This document shows, in pieces, positions 40,901 through 49,279 of a stretch of DNA of 64,000 nucleotides (position 1 is its first letter; each line of letters opens with the position of its first letter). Where the stretch lies: contig NZ_JARXVJ010000001.1 of NCBI RefSeq assembly GCF_029892445.1, positions 4,216,001-4,280,000 on the forward strand, read 5' to 3'. Under the pieces are notes generated by a model, which was not told the DNA's origin, ran no database searches, and saw only the letters and a list, made by a program, of their open reading frames with translations. The position numbers and the translations under genes are program-made. Source of the DNA: Chryseobacterium sp. H1D6B. GTDB taxonomy: Bacteria; Bacteroidota; Bacteroidia; Flavobacteriales; Weeksellaceae.

Positions 40901-43900
40901 TGTACTTTTTTGATACATTGCCGTCAGGGTCATTCTGAGTAATTATAATATTTGAACTGCTGTCTCTTTCATACAGATATGATGCTGTTCCCGATAAGTT
41001 TGAATGAAAGGAGAGCAGCTTGCCCCAGTCGTCGTATGTATTGGTAATAACGTTCTGAAGGGGGTCGGTCTGAGTAAGGATCTGACCGAAATCATTATAG
41101 GCAAAGCTGCTTATTAAGCCTAAATTATCAGTTTTATTTACTGCAAATCTACCTTTATTATCATATCCAGTCATTGTTGTTTCGGATTGGGCATCTATAC
41201 TGCTGCCTGTTACCTTTTGGATCATGTTCCCAAAACCGTCGTAGCTGTATGTTTCAAGTAAATAACCGCTGTTATCCCGGTTCCATGTTTTAATGGTTTT
41301 TACCATATTGTTATCATAAGTATACTCGCTTTTAGCAGATCGTGAGTCATTGTAGGCCTGTCCGGTCTCAGCTTTTGATTTTAGACGTCCGATAAAATAA
41401 TCGGGGCCCGTTCCAGATGGATTATGGCTGTACTCATAAGCTGAAACAGTTACTGCGTAATTGTTATTGATCTTTGAAACATTGGCTGCCGGCAGATAAT
41501 AGGCTCCATAAGTGATTTTACTCTCAGCTGTAGTATTGGTTAAAAAATCTTTTCCTCTGCTTGATACAGGAATAACTGCAGTAACTACTTTAGGTTTATC
41601 TGCATCAGTAATAGTTGTTACTATCTGGCCGTTTAGAATTTTATCAATTTGATATGCTGTAGATTTAAAGCTCAGCAGCTGTGTATTATTTTCGGAAACG
41701 TCAGCAGGAAATATATCTGCTTCATTATTAGTTCTGACTGACCATTCTTTTACAGGAATACCGTCATTCAGCGGGTCAGTTTCCAATCCTGACCAGATCT
41801 TAGTATTTTCATATCCGTCAGCATACCATGAAGAACGGACTGTTTTCCTGAAGCCGATCATTCCCCGTCCGAGGATATTGGAGGTCAGTCCCCTGTACCT
41901 GAAATCCTGCTTTAATAATTTATCTGAAGCCGTACTTTGGGTTAATTGAGAAACCACATACATTCCCGAAGCCTGATTAATTTCAACATAAGGATAGTTT
42001 TGGACAGCGGAATTATCATACAATCCTGGATTTATGATTTTATCCAGCTGCTTGTAAGTGACGTCAGTAGTAATCCCTCCCTGTGAAATACTTTTAATAC
42101 GGCCTTCCATTGAGATATCGTAATATTTATGATATAACATAGACAGATACCCTTCACTATTAGTGACGATAGACATTAATGCCGCTCTTTTTAACATTGC
42201 TCCTGCTAAATGATCCGCCGGAAGCCCGATTTTATCTGAGATCCATGGAGCTAATACAGCATCGATATTGCCTGAATTAAGATAAACGACTGAACCGAAC
42301 GTGAGATCACTATAAAGCAGATCACCGCCTCCTCCAAAAGTTGATAGAACATCAACAGAGCAGCCTGAAGTTGCCCGGTATTTTACACCCAGATTCGGAT
42401 TATCCTGAACGTATTCTTTTTGATAATATCTGCTTGATTGAAGACTTATAAGTTCTGTTTTTCCGTCATTATTAATATCAAAAGCAACAAAAGTTCTGGG
42501 ATTGCCCACAGCGATATTTTGATTTGCATCCTGACTAATTGTTCTGGTCTTTTTCTGCCTTTTAAAATTTCTGGTTTCTTCTTTAAATGTGTTTCCTGTA
42601 GATGTATAGAGATACCAAAGCTCAGAATCGTTTGAATCTGGAATCATAATATCACTTAATCCGTCTCCGTTATAATCTCCGACTACACCGTCTTCCACAA
42701 TTCCCTTAAAAGCTCCATTACTTGAATTAAAAGGTATAATGCTGGATTCATACTGACCTAGAGAATTCTTTGAAAAAGTAACCAGTAATCCGTACTTATA
42801 CTGATCTATTTTCAAGAAATCAAATAGGCCGTCACCGTTAAAGTCACCAGGTTTGTAAATTGTCAGTACGTCTTTGTCTGTCTGATCATAGTCTGGATAA
42901 AGCTCCAGCGGATAATACCACTGGCTGCCTTGAATCGACTCATCAGGATCAACAGCATAATATCTTTTAAGGTCTTTACATTTAACCGGCAGTTTAGCAG
43001 GATCGACTGTACCGCCTCCCGTACACGTTTTGTCATTCAGCTGTAAAATCAGTTCACTCAAACCGTCTCCATTGAAATCAACATTTTTTAACCCGGTAAC
43101 GGTCGTCCTTGTTCCTTCTAGAGGATTTCCTGTAGAATTGTCATAATCTGCATTGGGAATAACTTTTTTATAATCCAGGACCACCTGATTATTTTCTGTA
43201 ATGCCATAAAATGACAGCTCCAGGTCAGATGTGGATGAGGAAAGGTTTGCGACAAGTTTTTTTGTTACAAATCCCTGCCGGTTATGAATAAGATTATTCT
43301 TTTTTAAATTAACTGCTACGGCTTCTTTAATTTCGTTTTCGCTTATTGAATTTCCTAAGTACATCGGCGGTGTATTAGGTGCGGCATCATTATAAAAATT
43401 CTTATAAATATATAACCCTGTCTGTGGAATATTGGTACCTGTTGAGGGATGATACTTAATCAGATCGAGTCTTCCGTCTCCGTCGAAATCACCAAATAAA
43501 TCTTTTACTAAATCGTGATTGACAACACTCCTTGCGCTCCAGGTATTAATGTTTGGATTAGGAAGATCCATCGACTTCTCATAGGTGAAAATTACTGGAT
43601 TTGCCTCTTCATTTTTACTGTTTAAAACAATTATCTTATCAAGATATCTGTAAGCCGTTTCCTGTAAATCTTTTTTATAAGTTAGATTATACTTCTTAAA
43701 TTGTTTATTGTTTGTTGAAACACTAATGGATTCTAGCAGTTTTGTCTGGGAAAAACCAGTGCCTTTTATATAGGCTGTTTCAGACATGGGTCTTGCTCCA
43801 AAAACAAACTCCACTATATTAAAATGCTGGGTGTTCTGAGCTTCATTTCCGCCCCACTGGATACTGCTGATTACTGATAGATTACCGTCTAAAATGTAGT

Positions 43901-44522
43901 TGTATGTAATGTAATTACCGCTGATGTCTTTCGACTTTACAATATTATAATCGATAGGGGTTCTCGCAGGACTGCTCCCTGCCGCCGCTGCTCCATACCA
44001 TGCCTGAGAGCCGTCCTCATAAGTGACTTCCCAGTATTCTGGACCCTGCCAAGGGTGGCCTGTAACTGCACCGATAGATTTAATCTTTATATTGGAATAC
44101 TTCTCAGTCACATATTCTGCGCCGTCCTTACCGTATTCTCCGGATTTAAGTATTAATCTCTGGCCGTTAAAACTGTAATAGTCAGAATAATCCAGCTGTA
44201 CTCCTTTGCTGATTCCGTCTTTCTCAAGATTTCTGCCTGATCTGGAAATTGATGTGACTCCGGAAAGATTCCATCCGTAACCTGCAAGTCCGTTCTGCCC
44301 TCCGCTCGTATATATCAGGCTGACGGATGGAGCTGCAGCTTTTACTCCGGGAGGAAGATCGACAGCCAGCGTGTATTGAAGCTGTCCCGCTCCGGTAACC
44401 TCAATGTTTCCTTTGGTATCGTGAAACTTCTGCTGCGGTGCTGTCTGGGAAAAGCCTGAGAACGGAATGCCTGCTAAAAGAATAGAAAAAAATACTTTTA
44501 TTTTTTGTGTGTAAAATTTCAT
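37968..44522 (-). CDS. Giant SpvB/FG-GAP/RHS protein with HExxH C-terminal domain
   Basis: 2184 residues with a signal peptide (MKFYTQKIKVFFSILLAGIPFSGFSQ). Domains in order: SpvB/TcdB N-terminal domain (~30-290; PSVSLIYTSGGQNGLAGYGW), FG-GAP/VCBS repeats (~340-720; DLFGDFDGDGRLDLIKY, GDYNGDGLSDIMIPD), a TcdB-middle-like part, and YD/RHS repeats (~1060-1800; YDNNMVKTI, YDSWGRKSEF). The RHS core end, GRLYDPLLRRFLNADE with YGYVMNNPLMYNDPNGEF, lies around 1820-1860. A Gly/Ala-rich linker follows, then a C-terminal variable domain with MGHEIFHSILNNAGLFDE; HEIFH (2100-2104) is a zinc-metallopeptidase motif. RHS shells encapsulate a toxin that is released at the core. The T9SS-sorted gene before it and the lipoprotein after it form its operon. 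Confidence 0.9.
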   Translation of the reverse strand: MKFYTQKIKVFFSILLAGIPFSGFSQTAPQQKFHDTKGNIEVTGAGQLQYTLAVDLPPGVKAAAPSVSLIYTSGGQNGLAGYGWNLSGVTSISRSGRNLEKDGISKGVQLDYSDYYSFNGQRLILKSGEYGKDGAEYVTEKYSNIKIKSIGAVTGHPWQGPEYWEVTYEDGSQAWYGAAAAGSSPARTPIDYNIVKSKDISGNYITYNYILDGNLSVISSIQWGGNEAQNTQHFNIVEFVFGARPMSETAYIKGTGFSQTKLLESISVSTNNKQFKKYNLTYKKDLQETAYRYLDKIIVLNSKNEEANPVIFTYEKSMDLPNPNINTWSARSVVNHDLVKDLFGDFDGDGRLDLIKYHPSTGTNIPQTGLYIYKNFYNDAAPNTPPMYLGNSISENEIKEAVAVNLKKNNLIHNRQGFVTKKLVANLSSSTSDLELSFYGITENNQVVLDYKKVIPNADYDNSTGNPLEGTRTTVTGLKNVDFNGDGLSELILQLNDKTCTGGGTVDPAKLPVKCKDLKRYYAVDPDESIQGSQWYYPLELYPDYDQTDKDVLTIYKPGDFNGDGLFDFLKIDQYKYGLLVTFSKNSLGQYESSIIPFNSSNGAFKGIVEDGVVGDYNGDGLSDIMIPDSNDSELWYLYTSTGNTFKEETRNFKRQKKTRTISQDANQNIAVGNPRTFVAFDINNDGKTELISLQSSRYYQKEYVQDNPNLGVKYRATSGCSVDVLSTFGGGGDLLYSDLTFGSVVYLNSGNIDAVLAPWISDKIGLPADHLAGAMLKRAALMSIVTNSEGYLSMLYHKYYDISMEGRIKSISQGGITTDVTYKQLDKIINPGLYDNSAVQNYPYVEINQASGMYVVSQLTQSTASDKLLKQDFRYRGLTSNILGRGMIGFRKTVRSSWYADGYENTKIWSGLETDPLNDGIPVKEWSVRTNNEADIFPADVSENNTQLLSFKSTAYQIDKILNGQIVTTITDADKPKVVTAVIPVSSRGKDFLTNTTAESKITYGAYYLPAANVSKINNNYAVTVSAYEYSHNPSGTGPDYFIGRLKSKAETGQAYNDSRSAKSEYTYDNNMVKTIKTWNRDNSGYLLETYSYDGFGNMIQKVTGSSIDAQSETTMTGYDNKGRFAVNKTDNLGLISSFAYNDFGQILTQTDPLQNVITNTYDDWGKLLSFHSNLSGTASYLYERDSSSNIIITQNDPDGNVSKKYTNKLGQQYKAVTKAFGQGVFVSKEIQYDILGRQIKESEAYFEGQSAGQWNTISYDDTVYPAKVTAVEFTGKQMETSVSGLTTTVKELNGYGRTTSKTNDALGNVISSTDKGGTVQFSYNAAGEQIKAQYAENIVATKYDSWGRKSEFNDPSNGVYKYEYNGFGQPKKIISPKGTKDYIYNNSGQLITQNEISTADGGQATNKTISFTYDNIGRIITKSGTSKGQAYSTNVAYDPHGRISSLSESSSGKSYIQNEIEYDDFGRIISYTKKLSSSGVMTGVNIINVYSPWNGELVQIKDKSGILLWELKEANAKGQVQKTRLGAADVINIFDAAGFLRNISHSSAAEPGILNIDYQFNAVKNELETRNTLGGFNILEKFVYDGNNRLIRWTNPVTGEVSENIYDIKGRITFNNQVGTMKYGNTAKIYQPTGMTLNAAGEQNYTNNLIQSIIYNENNDPVFIDGEKGDAAFQYGLTNMRQRVTYGGNFSSDGEGKFTKFYSEDGSFEVVKNNITNEEKHVLFIGGTPYESNIVYLKNFEESSGSYKFLHKDYSGSILAVTDEAGNKLEQRHFDAWGNLTHLQIGSKAVMTGAGITDYLSEEILLVDRGYTSHEHFMETGIIHMNGRLYDPLLRRFLNADENIQDPSNTQNYNKYGYVMNNPLMYNDPNGEFLMWLAGAFAGGYLNGVQANGSWNPGKWNWEKTWGAVLGGAIGGAAISGALGNIANNGGAIKSFLPGLVSGGLSSAFNGSNFLGGAIGGISYNGNLFDNKITSTDMTGYGYSISEMVINDSNTLNEATEAEFSMKTVKRLDDLRYKNQFIRGAYHIVDGTNDLSQHLRDSGYSYGSSKNLLMNGSGAEIWGLTEMVTNKGRVVWQRIYLPKGAFVSLEQLDLTMGHEIFHSILNNAGLFDEIGGILNRRDSVHENFTGKWEDNYIKFRGWQKLGLSQASQINSVEADNSLKSLIEKIIPIYNNYLKSTLK

Positions 44523-44529
44523 ATCATTC

Positions 44530-44997
44530 TTATCTTTTGGTTATGTTTTTACCGAAAACCCTCCCGTCCTTTAGAGTAAACCGCAGTACATAAACGCCCC
44601 GGTCGTATCCTGACATATTGATTTTAAGCTGCTTATTCAGATCAGGAATATTCTGCTGCTGGAATTTCCAGTGGACTGTGCTGTGCTGGTATAAAGAAAC
44701 AGATTCTATTAATCCGTCGGCTTCTTCTGTCCAGTCGATCGTCAGCACATCTTTGACCGGAACAGGATACAGGCGAATCTGCTTCCAGAATGTTTTCTCA
44801 TCCATAGCCATAGATAGGGCTGAAGATGTAGTTTTAGATTGAGCTTTTGAAACAGCTTCTGGCGTCTGCTTTGCACCCGTCTCCGGACCCCGGTACCGCT
44901 GGCTGCCTGCCTCATCGTATTTAAAGTAGACTTCGGTTTGGGAAAACCCTAAAAATCCTATGAAGAAAGGGAATAGGGAAAGTAATTTTTTTCTCAT
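44530..44997 (-). CDS. Small protein with T9SS type A sorting domain
   Basis: 155 residues; signal peptide MRKKLLSLFPFFIGFLGFSQ, a short middle with a Ser/Thr/Ala-rich linker, and a C-terminal Por_Secre_tail domain (~70-155): IRLYPVPVKDVLTIDW, SVSLYQHSTVHWKF, YDRGVYVLRFTLKDGRVFGK, ending NITKR. This is the type IX secretion C-terminal signal. It is 7 bp upstream of the RHS gene on the same strand and almost certainly in the same operon. Such short T9SS proteins recur before SpvB/RHS genes in this phylum and may help surface delivery; that role is inference. Confidence 0.85.
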   Translation of the reverse strand: MRKKLLSLFPFFIGFLGFSQTEVYFKYDEAGSQRYRGPETGAKQTPEAVSKAQSKTTSSALSMAMDEKTFWKQIRLYPVPVKDVLTIDWTEEADGLIESVSLYQHSTVHWKFQQQNIPDLNKQLKINMSGYDRGVYVLRFTLKDGRVFGKNITKR

Positions 44998-45247
44998 GAG
45001 TTTTATTTTAGTTAATAATAATTGGTAGAGCTGCTGCGGAATTATTCATTCAATTCCTAGATTTTGAACAATGAAATGCCGGCCTTAATAAGACATTTTT
45101 ATTCATTTTAAAAAGAATGTTTTTTTAGCCGCTAATTTATATTTTCTGAATATATCCCGCAATGGGGGAAAACCCCATACTTTGATTCGGGGTGTATATG
45201 TTGGTTTTTTAACCGGAACGGCTGTGTGTTTTCATTATTTTGAATTT

Positions 45248-45556
45248 TTATCTTATTGTTAAAGCAAAGCTAACACAGCATAACGACAGAGCCTGTCGTA
45301 TTTTATTACATCTTAGAAAATCTTCAAGGTTTAGAAAAAAATAGAAGGTGCGGAGCAACGGGCAGTCCGGCAGGTCTTCCTCTTTAATGACAGGCTTGGA
45401 ACCCAGAAACATAATTTTGGCAGAACCGCTGCTCATTATTACCGCAGCATCCGAATATGCTGCTGAGTTCTTTACAGGCAGCATCTGCCGGCTTTCCAGC
45501 GTGAGTAAAAAAAGAAGGGCCGTAACAGCAGGTAATATTTGAATAAATTTTCTCAT
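45248..45556 (-). CDS. Small exported protein, unknown
   Basis: 102 residues with a probable signal peptide (MRKFIQILPAVTALLFLLTLES). The rest shows no family pattern; the C-terminal part is rich in Leu, Phe and Cys (RTFYFFLNLEDFLRCNKIRQ). It lies 250 bp upstream of the T9SS/RHS operon on the same strand. Codon pattern and signal peptide make it a plausible gene, but it could be spurious. Confidence 0.45.
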   Translation of the reverse strand: MRKFIQILPAVTALLFLLTLESRQMLPVKNSAAYSDAAVIMSSGSAKIMFLGSKPVIKEEDLPDCPLLRTFYFFLNLEDFLRCNKIRQALSLCCVSFALTIR

Positions 45557-45714
45557 TGGTGCTTTGTTCGTTTTTCTGAAATAAAGCTCGCCAATTAAAA
45601 TTTAAATTAAAATATCTAATAGTATCAAAAACATATTAAATTTTATAAAAATATTATTAATAGTATACGAAACATTGTTAATAATACTAAAGTCTCTAAA
45701 CGGCTGGATTTACC

Positions 45715-46491
45715 CTAAATTTCTTTGAATAATCTGGGAATAGAATCTATAGGAAACTTATATCTAATACAGAACAGAAAATACATATTATTGTAACTGC
45801 GAAAATTGTTAGTTGATGCGATGTTTTTCAAGCTTAATTCTGACAGCATGATGTCTTCGAGGGCATCCAGCATTTTCATTTTATTATGGAACTGGTAAAA
45901 GGTATCTCCAAAATACTCCCTGCAGTCGTTTTGGAACTGGTTGTAATTTTTTTTGTTGTGGGTCTCCGGCAGTTTTCTCAGAGAGGGAAATTCATCAGGG
46001 CTGTAACATGCAAGCATGCTGTCCAGATAATGAAGATAAATAGGTGTATGTTTTATTAAAACAGTAGAGATTGAAAGTTCATAAAGAAAAAAAGAAACGG
46101 CGGTATCTGTAGTTTCAGCAATTCCTATTCCTGTATACAAAATTAACTGTCCGGATTTAAGCACATGAATATTAACAGGGATTACTGTGGGGGTTAATGG
46201 AACAGTAATGAGGTTGATGAGTTTTTTTTCAACATCATCCAGATGCTGGTTATCCTGCGCCAAAATACTTAACTTTTTCACAATTGGTTTTTCGCAGTAA
46301 CTGTATTCTTTTGGCGCAATTCCGACAGCCTGTAAAAAATGGATATATGTATCTAAAAGCTTTTTGGACATTTTTACCAGAATTTCATTCTGACTGTAAA
46401 ATAACAGGACTGGCTTTACGGGGAGTTGCGAGAACCTGATCATCAGTCCATCAATCCTTTTGTCAATCAACGACAGTAGAAAAGTATTCAT
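45715..46491 (-). CDS. AraC-like HTH protein
   Basis: 258 residues from ATG 46491; an in-frame TTG at 46536 would add 15 residues but has no merit over the ATG. The N-terminal ~200 residues have no motif I recognise. The C-terminal ~60 residues (DALEDIMLSELSLKNIASTN, then FRSYNNMYFLFCIRYKF) follow an AraC-type HTH with the YNNMYxLF pattern. Only one of the two AraC HTH units is clear. Genes of this kind often sit at the edge of conjugative elements in Flavobacteriia, and here it adjoins mobilization remnants. Confidence 0.65.
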   Translation of the reverse strand: MNTFLLSLIDKRIDGLMIRFSQLPVKPVLLFYSQNEILVKMSKKLLDTYIHFLQAVGIAPKEYSYCEKPIVKKLSILAQDNQHLDDVEKKLINLITVPLTPTVIPVNIHVLKSGQLILYTGIGIAETTDTAVSFFLYELSISTVLIKHTPIYLHYLDSMLACYSPDEFPSLRKLPETHNKKNYNQFQNDCREYFGDTFYQFHNKMKMLDALEDIMLSELSLKNIASTNNFRSYNNMYFLFCIRYKFPIDSIPRLFKEI

Positions 46492-46536
46492 GAGTGCGCT
46501 GTTTTTGTTTACAGAAAAAACTAAATAGAAAGTCAA

Positions 46537-46867
46537 TATAACTTATTTCCTTCTCAATATCAAAATTAAATCTCATTTATGAGAATTATAATCACTACAG
46601 CTGGTGGAATTATTAAATGGCTGTGCATGAGCATTAACATACATCTATATCATTTTCATATAAACAGCCTCTCGTCAGAGATGCTGTTTATATGTTCTAT
46701 GTCCCTTCTGAGAGAATTTCGTAAATTTATGATGTCATAATATATTACATGATGTGTAATATGAATAATTGTTACCATGAAAGCTCTCCATTTCCTTATC
46801 TACTTTCTGATGGTTGTATTAAAGTGCACCATAAAGATCTGCTCCTTTTCCAATTTTTGCAATCATT
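46537..46867. other. Intergenic region behind the MobC-like gene
   Basis: 331 bp without a gene. The relaxase gene that would normally follow a MobC-like gene downstream on this strand is missing. It contains the strong inverted repeat at 46657-46694. Confidence 0.35.
46657..46694. terminator. Inverted repeat, terminator-like
   Basis: CATATAAACAGC (46657-46668) and its exact reverse complement GCTGTTTATATG (46683-46694), with a further near-match (CTCT/AGAG) inside. It stands downstream of the MobC-like gene on the minus strand and could end its transcript, or be an element end left after loss of the relaxase gene. Confidence 0.4.
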
Positions 46868-47305
46868 TCACCCTTCTTTTTGCAGATGTTTTTCTTCAAA
46901 TTCCTGAGTCAGGCGGATGATTTCCCGGCTTAATGCTGCCATTTCTATAGTTTGTTTTTCCAGTTTATAGAGATAAGCAGCAGCTTTTTTTTCGGAAAAA
47001 TTACGGTACAATATCTTTACTATCTGGTTATAATTGACTCCGACAGCACGGAACTGCCCGTAAAAATTGGTCAGCCTTGTGTGATAATCTATCAAGGCCA
47101 TATCAATCTTTACAGTTTTAATTTTCTTTCCGAACAAAGCAGAAATAATAAATTTTGCTTTATTGGCCACGCCAGATGCTTCAAAAAGCGACAGGAATCT
47201 GGCATTCTCTCCGTCAGTGAGACGGAAAACATGGCGGTGGATACTGGGATCGGTCTTAGGTTTCCTGCCGGCGTTTCTGTAATTATTATTTTTTCTCTGT
47301 TCCAT
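46868..47305 (-). CDS. MobC/MobA-like relaxosome accessory protein
   Basis: 145 residues, basic. The N terminus NAGRKPKTDPSIHRHVFRLT looks like a ribbon-helix-helix start (GRKPK...R..V.F.L...E), followed by LFEASGVANKAKFIISALFG and the MobC-type helix DYHTRLTNFYGQFRAVGVNYNQIV. It is in the family of plasmid/conjugative-transposon mobilization proteins that bind oriT and recruit the relaxase. No relaxase gene is adjacent, so the mobilization module is incomplete. An inverted-repeat-rich stretch upstream (47376-47461) is the expected place for its oriT. Confidence 0.8.
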   Translation of the reverse strand: MEQRKNNNYRNAGRKPKTDPSIHRHVFRLTDGENARFLSLFEASGVANKAKFIISALFGKKIKTVKIDMALIDYHTRLTNFYGQFRAVGVNYNQIVKILYRNFSEKKAAAYLYKLEKQTIEMAALSREIIRLTQEFEEKHLQKEG

Positions 47306-47375
47306 AAAAATCCATTTTTAATCTGTTAAGCTTTCGACTCCGGAGAAAAGCTTCCAGCCCCCGACAGGGCAGGGA

Positions 47376-47461
47376 TTTTGGGGCACGAAATGAATTTCGG
47401 GTGCCTCAAAACATACCTTGCTGTGTTCCGGTGAACACGAAAATCCGCTTTAAGGCGGATT
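47376..47461. other. oriT-like cluster of inverted repeats
   Basis: Three inverted repeats follow each other: TTTTGGGGCAC / GGTGCCTCAAAA (47376-47411, imperfect), GTGTTC-CGGT-GAACAC (47423-47438) and AATCCGC / GCGGATT (47442-47461). The cluster is just upstream of the MobC-like gene and richer in G+C than its surroundings. In Bacteroidota mobilizable elements the transfer origin lies here. No nick site can be assigned from sequence. Confidence 0.45.
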
Positions 47462-47991
47462 ATAGTCAGAAGGGAAAACAGCTTCAGTCTGTTTCATGTA
47501 ATTCTTAATTTATACGAGTATGCGCTGTTAAAATCCATTCTGAAATCTTTTTACAAAGTTCGGGCAGAATAATGAAAGAACAGCAGGGGAAACAAACGCC
47601 AAATGATGCCAGTGAGGGCCAAACAGTACCACCTTCATAAAAGTGGGATGCGTTCTGTATTTCTTTGTTTCAATATTTATATGAATAAACAGATACGGAG
47701 CTAAAAGAATACAGAAATAAAAGAGTAAAAAGCTAAATGGATAAATCTTTAAACGTCTCCCTGATTACAGTAATAAAAGAAGATTGGGATAAAAAGGTAT
47801 ACTGATAAAAGAGTAAAGTAAGGAAAACTTACATCTTTACATGGTTCCTTAGATAAAGCGATAAAAGATGATGCAATCAAAGGGATAAATCAAGCTGTAA
47901 ACAGACCGCAAGATACTTCAATGAAGCGGTATCAACAATGCGCTGCGCATATGTACAAACATTTATTAACCCTTTAAATAAGCATATCGTA
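47462..47991. other. Noncoding region before the DUF3408 gene
   Basis: About 530 bp between divergent mob and DUF3408 genes. It contains several short related AAAAGAGTAAA / ATAAAAGA-type stretches around 47700-47880 but no gene. It probably holds the promoter of the DUF3408 gene and the rest of the transfer-origin region. Confidence 0.3.
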
Positions 47992-48441
47992 ATGGAAGAA
48001 CAGAAATCTAATCACAAGAAAAAGCCGGGACTGCCTGAATTAAGCAAGTTCGATCTATTGGATTTAATACTTGAACCTAAAGAACCAAATCCTGAAGGCT
48101 CAATCGTCCCAGAAGCAAAAAATACAGGAGAGGACAAAGCTCCGGCCGGTTCAGGCAGCAGAACGATACCCGCCATTTCGCAGGGCAGATCTAAAAGCTC
48201 CGTTCAAAGCAGCTACGAGTCTCTTTTTCTGCAAGGCAGAAATATTTCGGGAAGCCAAGGGAAGGTTGTCTATATACATCCCGATTTTCACAGGAGGATC
48301 ACGCGCATCATTCAGATAGTTGGAGAAGATAAAATCAGTCTGTTCACTTATCTCCATCATATACTGGAACATCATTTCAAGCTTTTTGAAAAGGAAATCA
48401 CAGCAGATTATAATAGGAAGAACAATGAACCTATCTTATAA
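47992..48441 (+). CDS. DUF3408 conjugative-transposon protein
   Basis: 149 residues from ATG 47992 (MEEQKSNHKKKPG); an upstream in-frame ATG at 47938 is unlikely. A charged, Pro/Ser-rich N-terminal half is followed by the domain VVYIHPDFHRRITRIIQIVG, with ISLFTYLHHILEHHF after it, a ribbon-helix-helix-like C terminus typical of DUF3408 proteins. These are encoded in the transfer region of Bacteroidota conjugative transposons next to the ParA/TraA genes, which are absent here. It is thus an element remnant. Confidence 0.8.
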   Translation: MEEQKSNHKKKPGLPELSKFDLLDLILEPKEPNPEGSIVPEAKNTGEDKAPAGSGSRTIPAISQGRSKSSVQSSYESLFLQGRNISGSQGKVVYIHPDFHRRITRIIQIVGEDKISLFTYLHHILEHHFKLFEKEITADYNRKNNEPIL

Positions 48442-48545
48442 GATTATTGACTGAACAAAAGACTTTTAAAGCCAAATACTGCCACTGACTGCCACATTGA
48501 AGATATACTTCTATTTCGGGATTAGTTTCCCGAAAAATGTAAGTT

Positions 48546-49235
48546 ATGTTATACAAAGAAACGGTAAGTGATGAGATGTGGGAACTTCTCCAAAAGCTCA
48601 TGAAGGATGAAAACCTTAAAGATTTTAACCTTGTTGGAGGCACAGCGCTGGCATTGAGATTGGGACACAGATTATCGGTAGATATAGACCTGTTTACGAC
48701 AAAGGACTTTAACTCGGAGATGATGCTGAAATATTTTCAGAACACCTACGGTGCAAAAGAAAAGGAAAGCAGGCTATATAACAATACCGTACTTACTTAT
48801 ATTGAAAACATAAAGGTAGACATCATTAGCCACAAATACCCTTTAATAAACCCGATAGAGATTCAGGATGGAGTTCGAATGATATCTAATGAAGATATCG
48901 CAGCAATGAAACTTCATGCAATCCATCAGAGTGGTGAGCGGTATAAGGATTTTGTAGATATGTACTTCTTACTGGAACATGAACCATTAAAATTTTATCT
49001 TGAAGCCTATCAGAGAAAATATAATAAAGATCCCTATTGGGCGGTAATAGGTCTGAATACACATGACAAGATTACCAGCTTTGATGGTGTAGATATACTA
49101 AAACATAAACAACAAGATTGGAAGCATATTAAAAAACACTTGGAATTAGCGACAAAAAATCCTTTACATAAATTCGCACCTGAGAAAAAAGATTTATATG
49201 TTAAGGTGAAGAAAAATAGGGGTTTACATAGGTAA
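48546..49235 (+). CDS. AbiEii/AbiGii-type nucleotidyltransferase toxin
   Basis: 229 residues. The nucleotidyltransferase motif NLVGGTALALRLGHRLSVDI continues with DLF, giving the G-G-x-A-L...H-R-S-x-D-I-D order (about 29-50). VDIISHKYPLI follows, then ISNEDIAAMKLHAIHQSGERYKDFVDMYFL, the conserved lysine and KD.VD.YFL part of the family. AbiEii toxins are type IV/II toxin-antitoxin partners that transfer nucleotides to tRNA and cause growth arrest or phage abortive infection. The small gene 44 bp downstream is the likely antitoxin. The A+T-rich flanks fit an accessory cargo gene. Confidence 0.85.
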   Translation: MLYKETVSDEMWELLQKLMKDENLKDFNLVGGTALALRLGHRLSVDIDLFTTKDFNSEMMLKYFQNTYGAKEKESRLYNNTVLTYIENIKVDIISHKYPLINPIEIQDGVRMISNEDIAAMKLHAIHQSGERYKDFVDMYFLLEHEPLKFYLEAYQRKYNKDPYWAVIGLNTHDKITSFDGVDILKHKQQDWKHIKKHLELATKNPLHKFAPEKKDLYVKVKKNRGLHR

Positions 49236-49279
49236 ATCGCTTGAAAATTCGTAAATTTGGTAATAGCAGAATAAAAAAA

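Noticed and set aside
38261..42635. Several plus-strand open frames of 60-100 codons inside the RHS gene
   Set aside because: They are antisense to a long, well-supported coding frame and have no domain or signal features.
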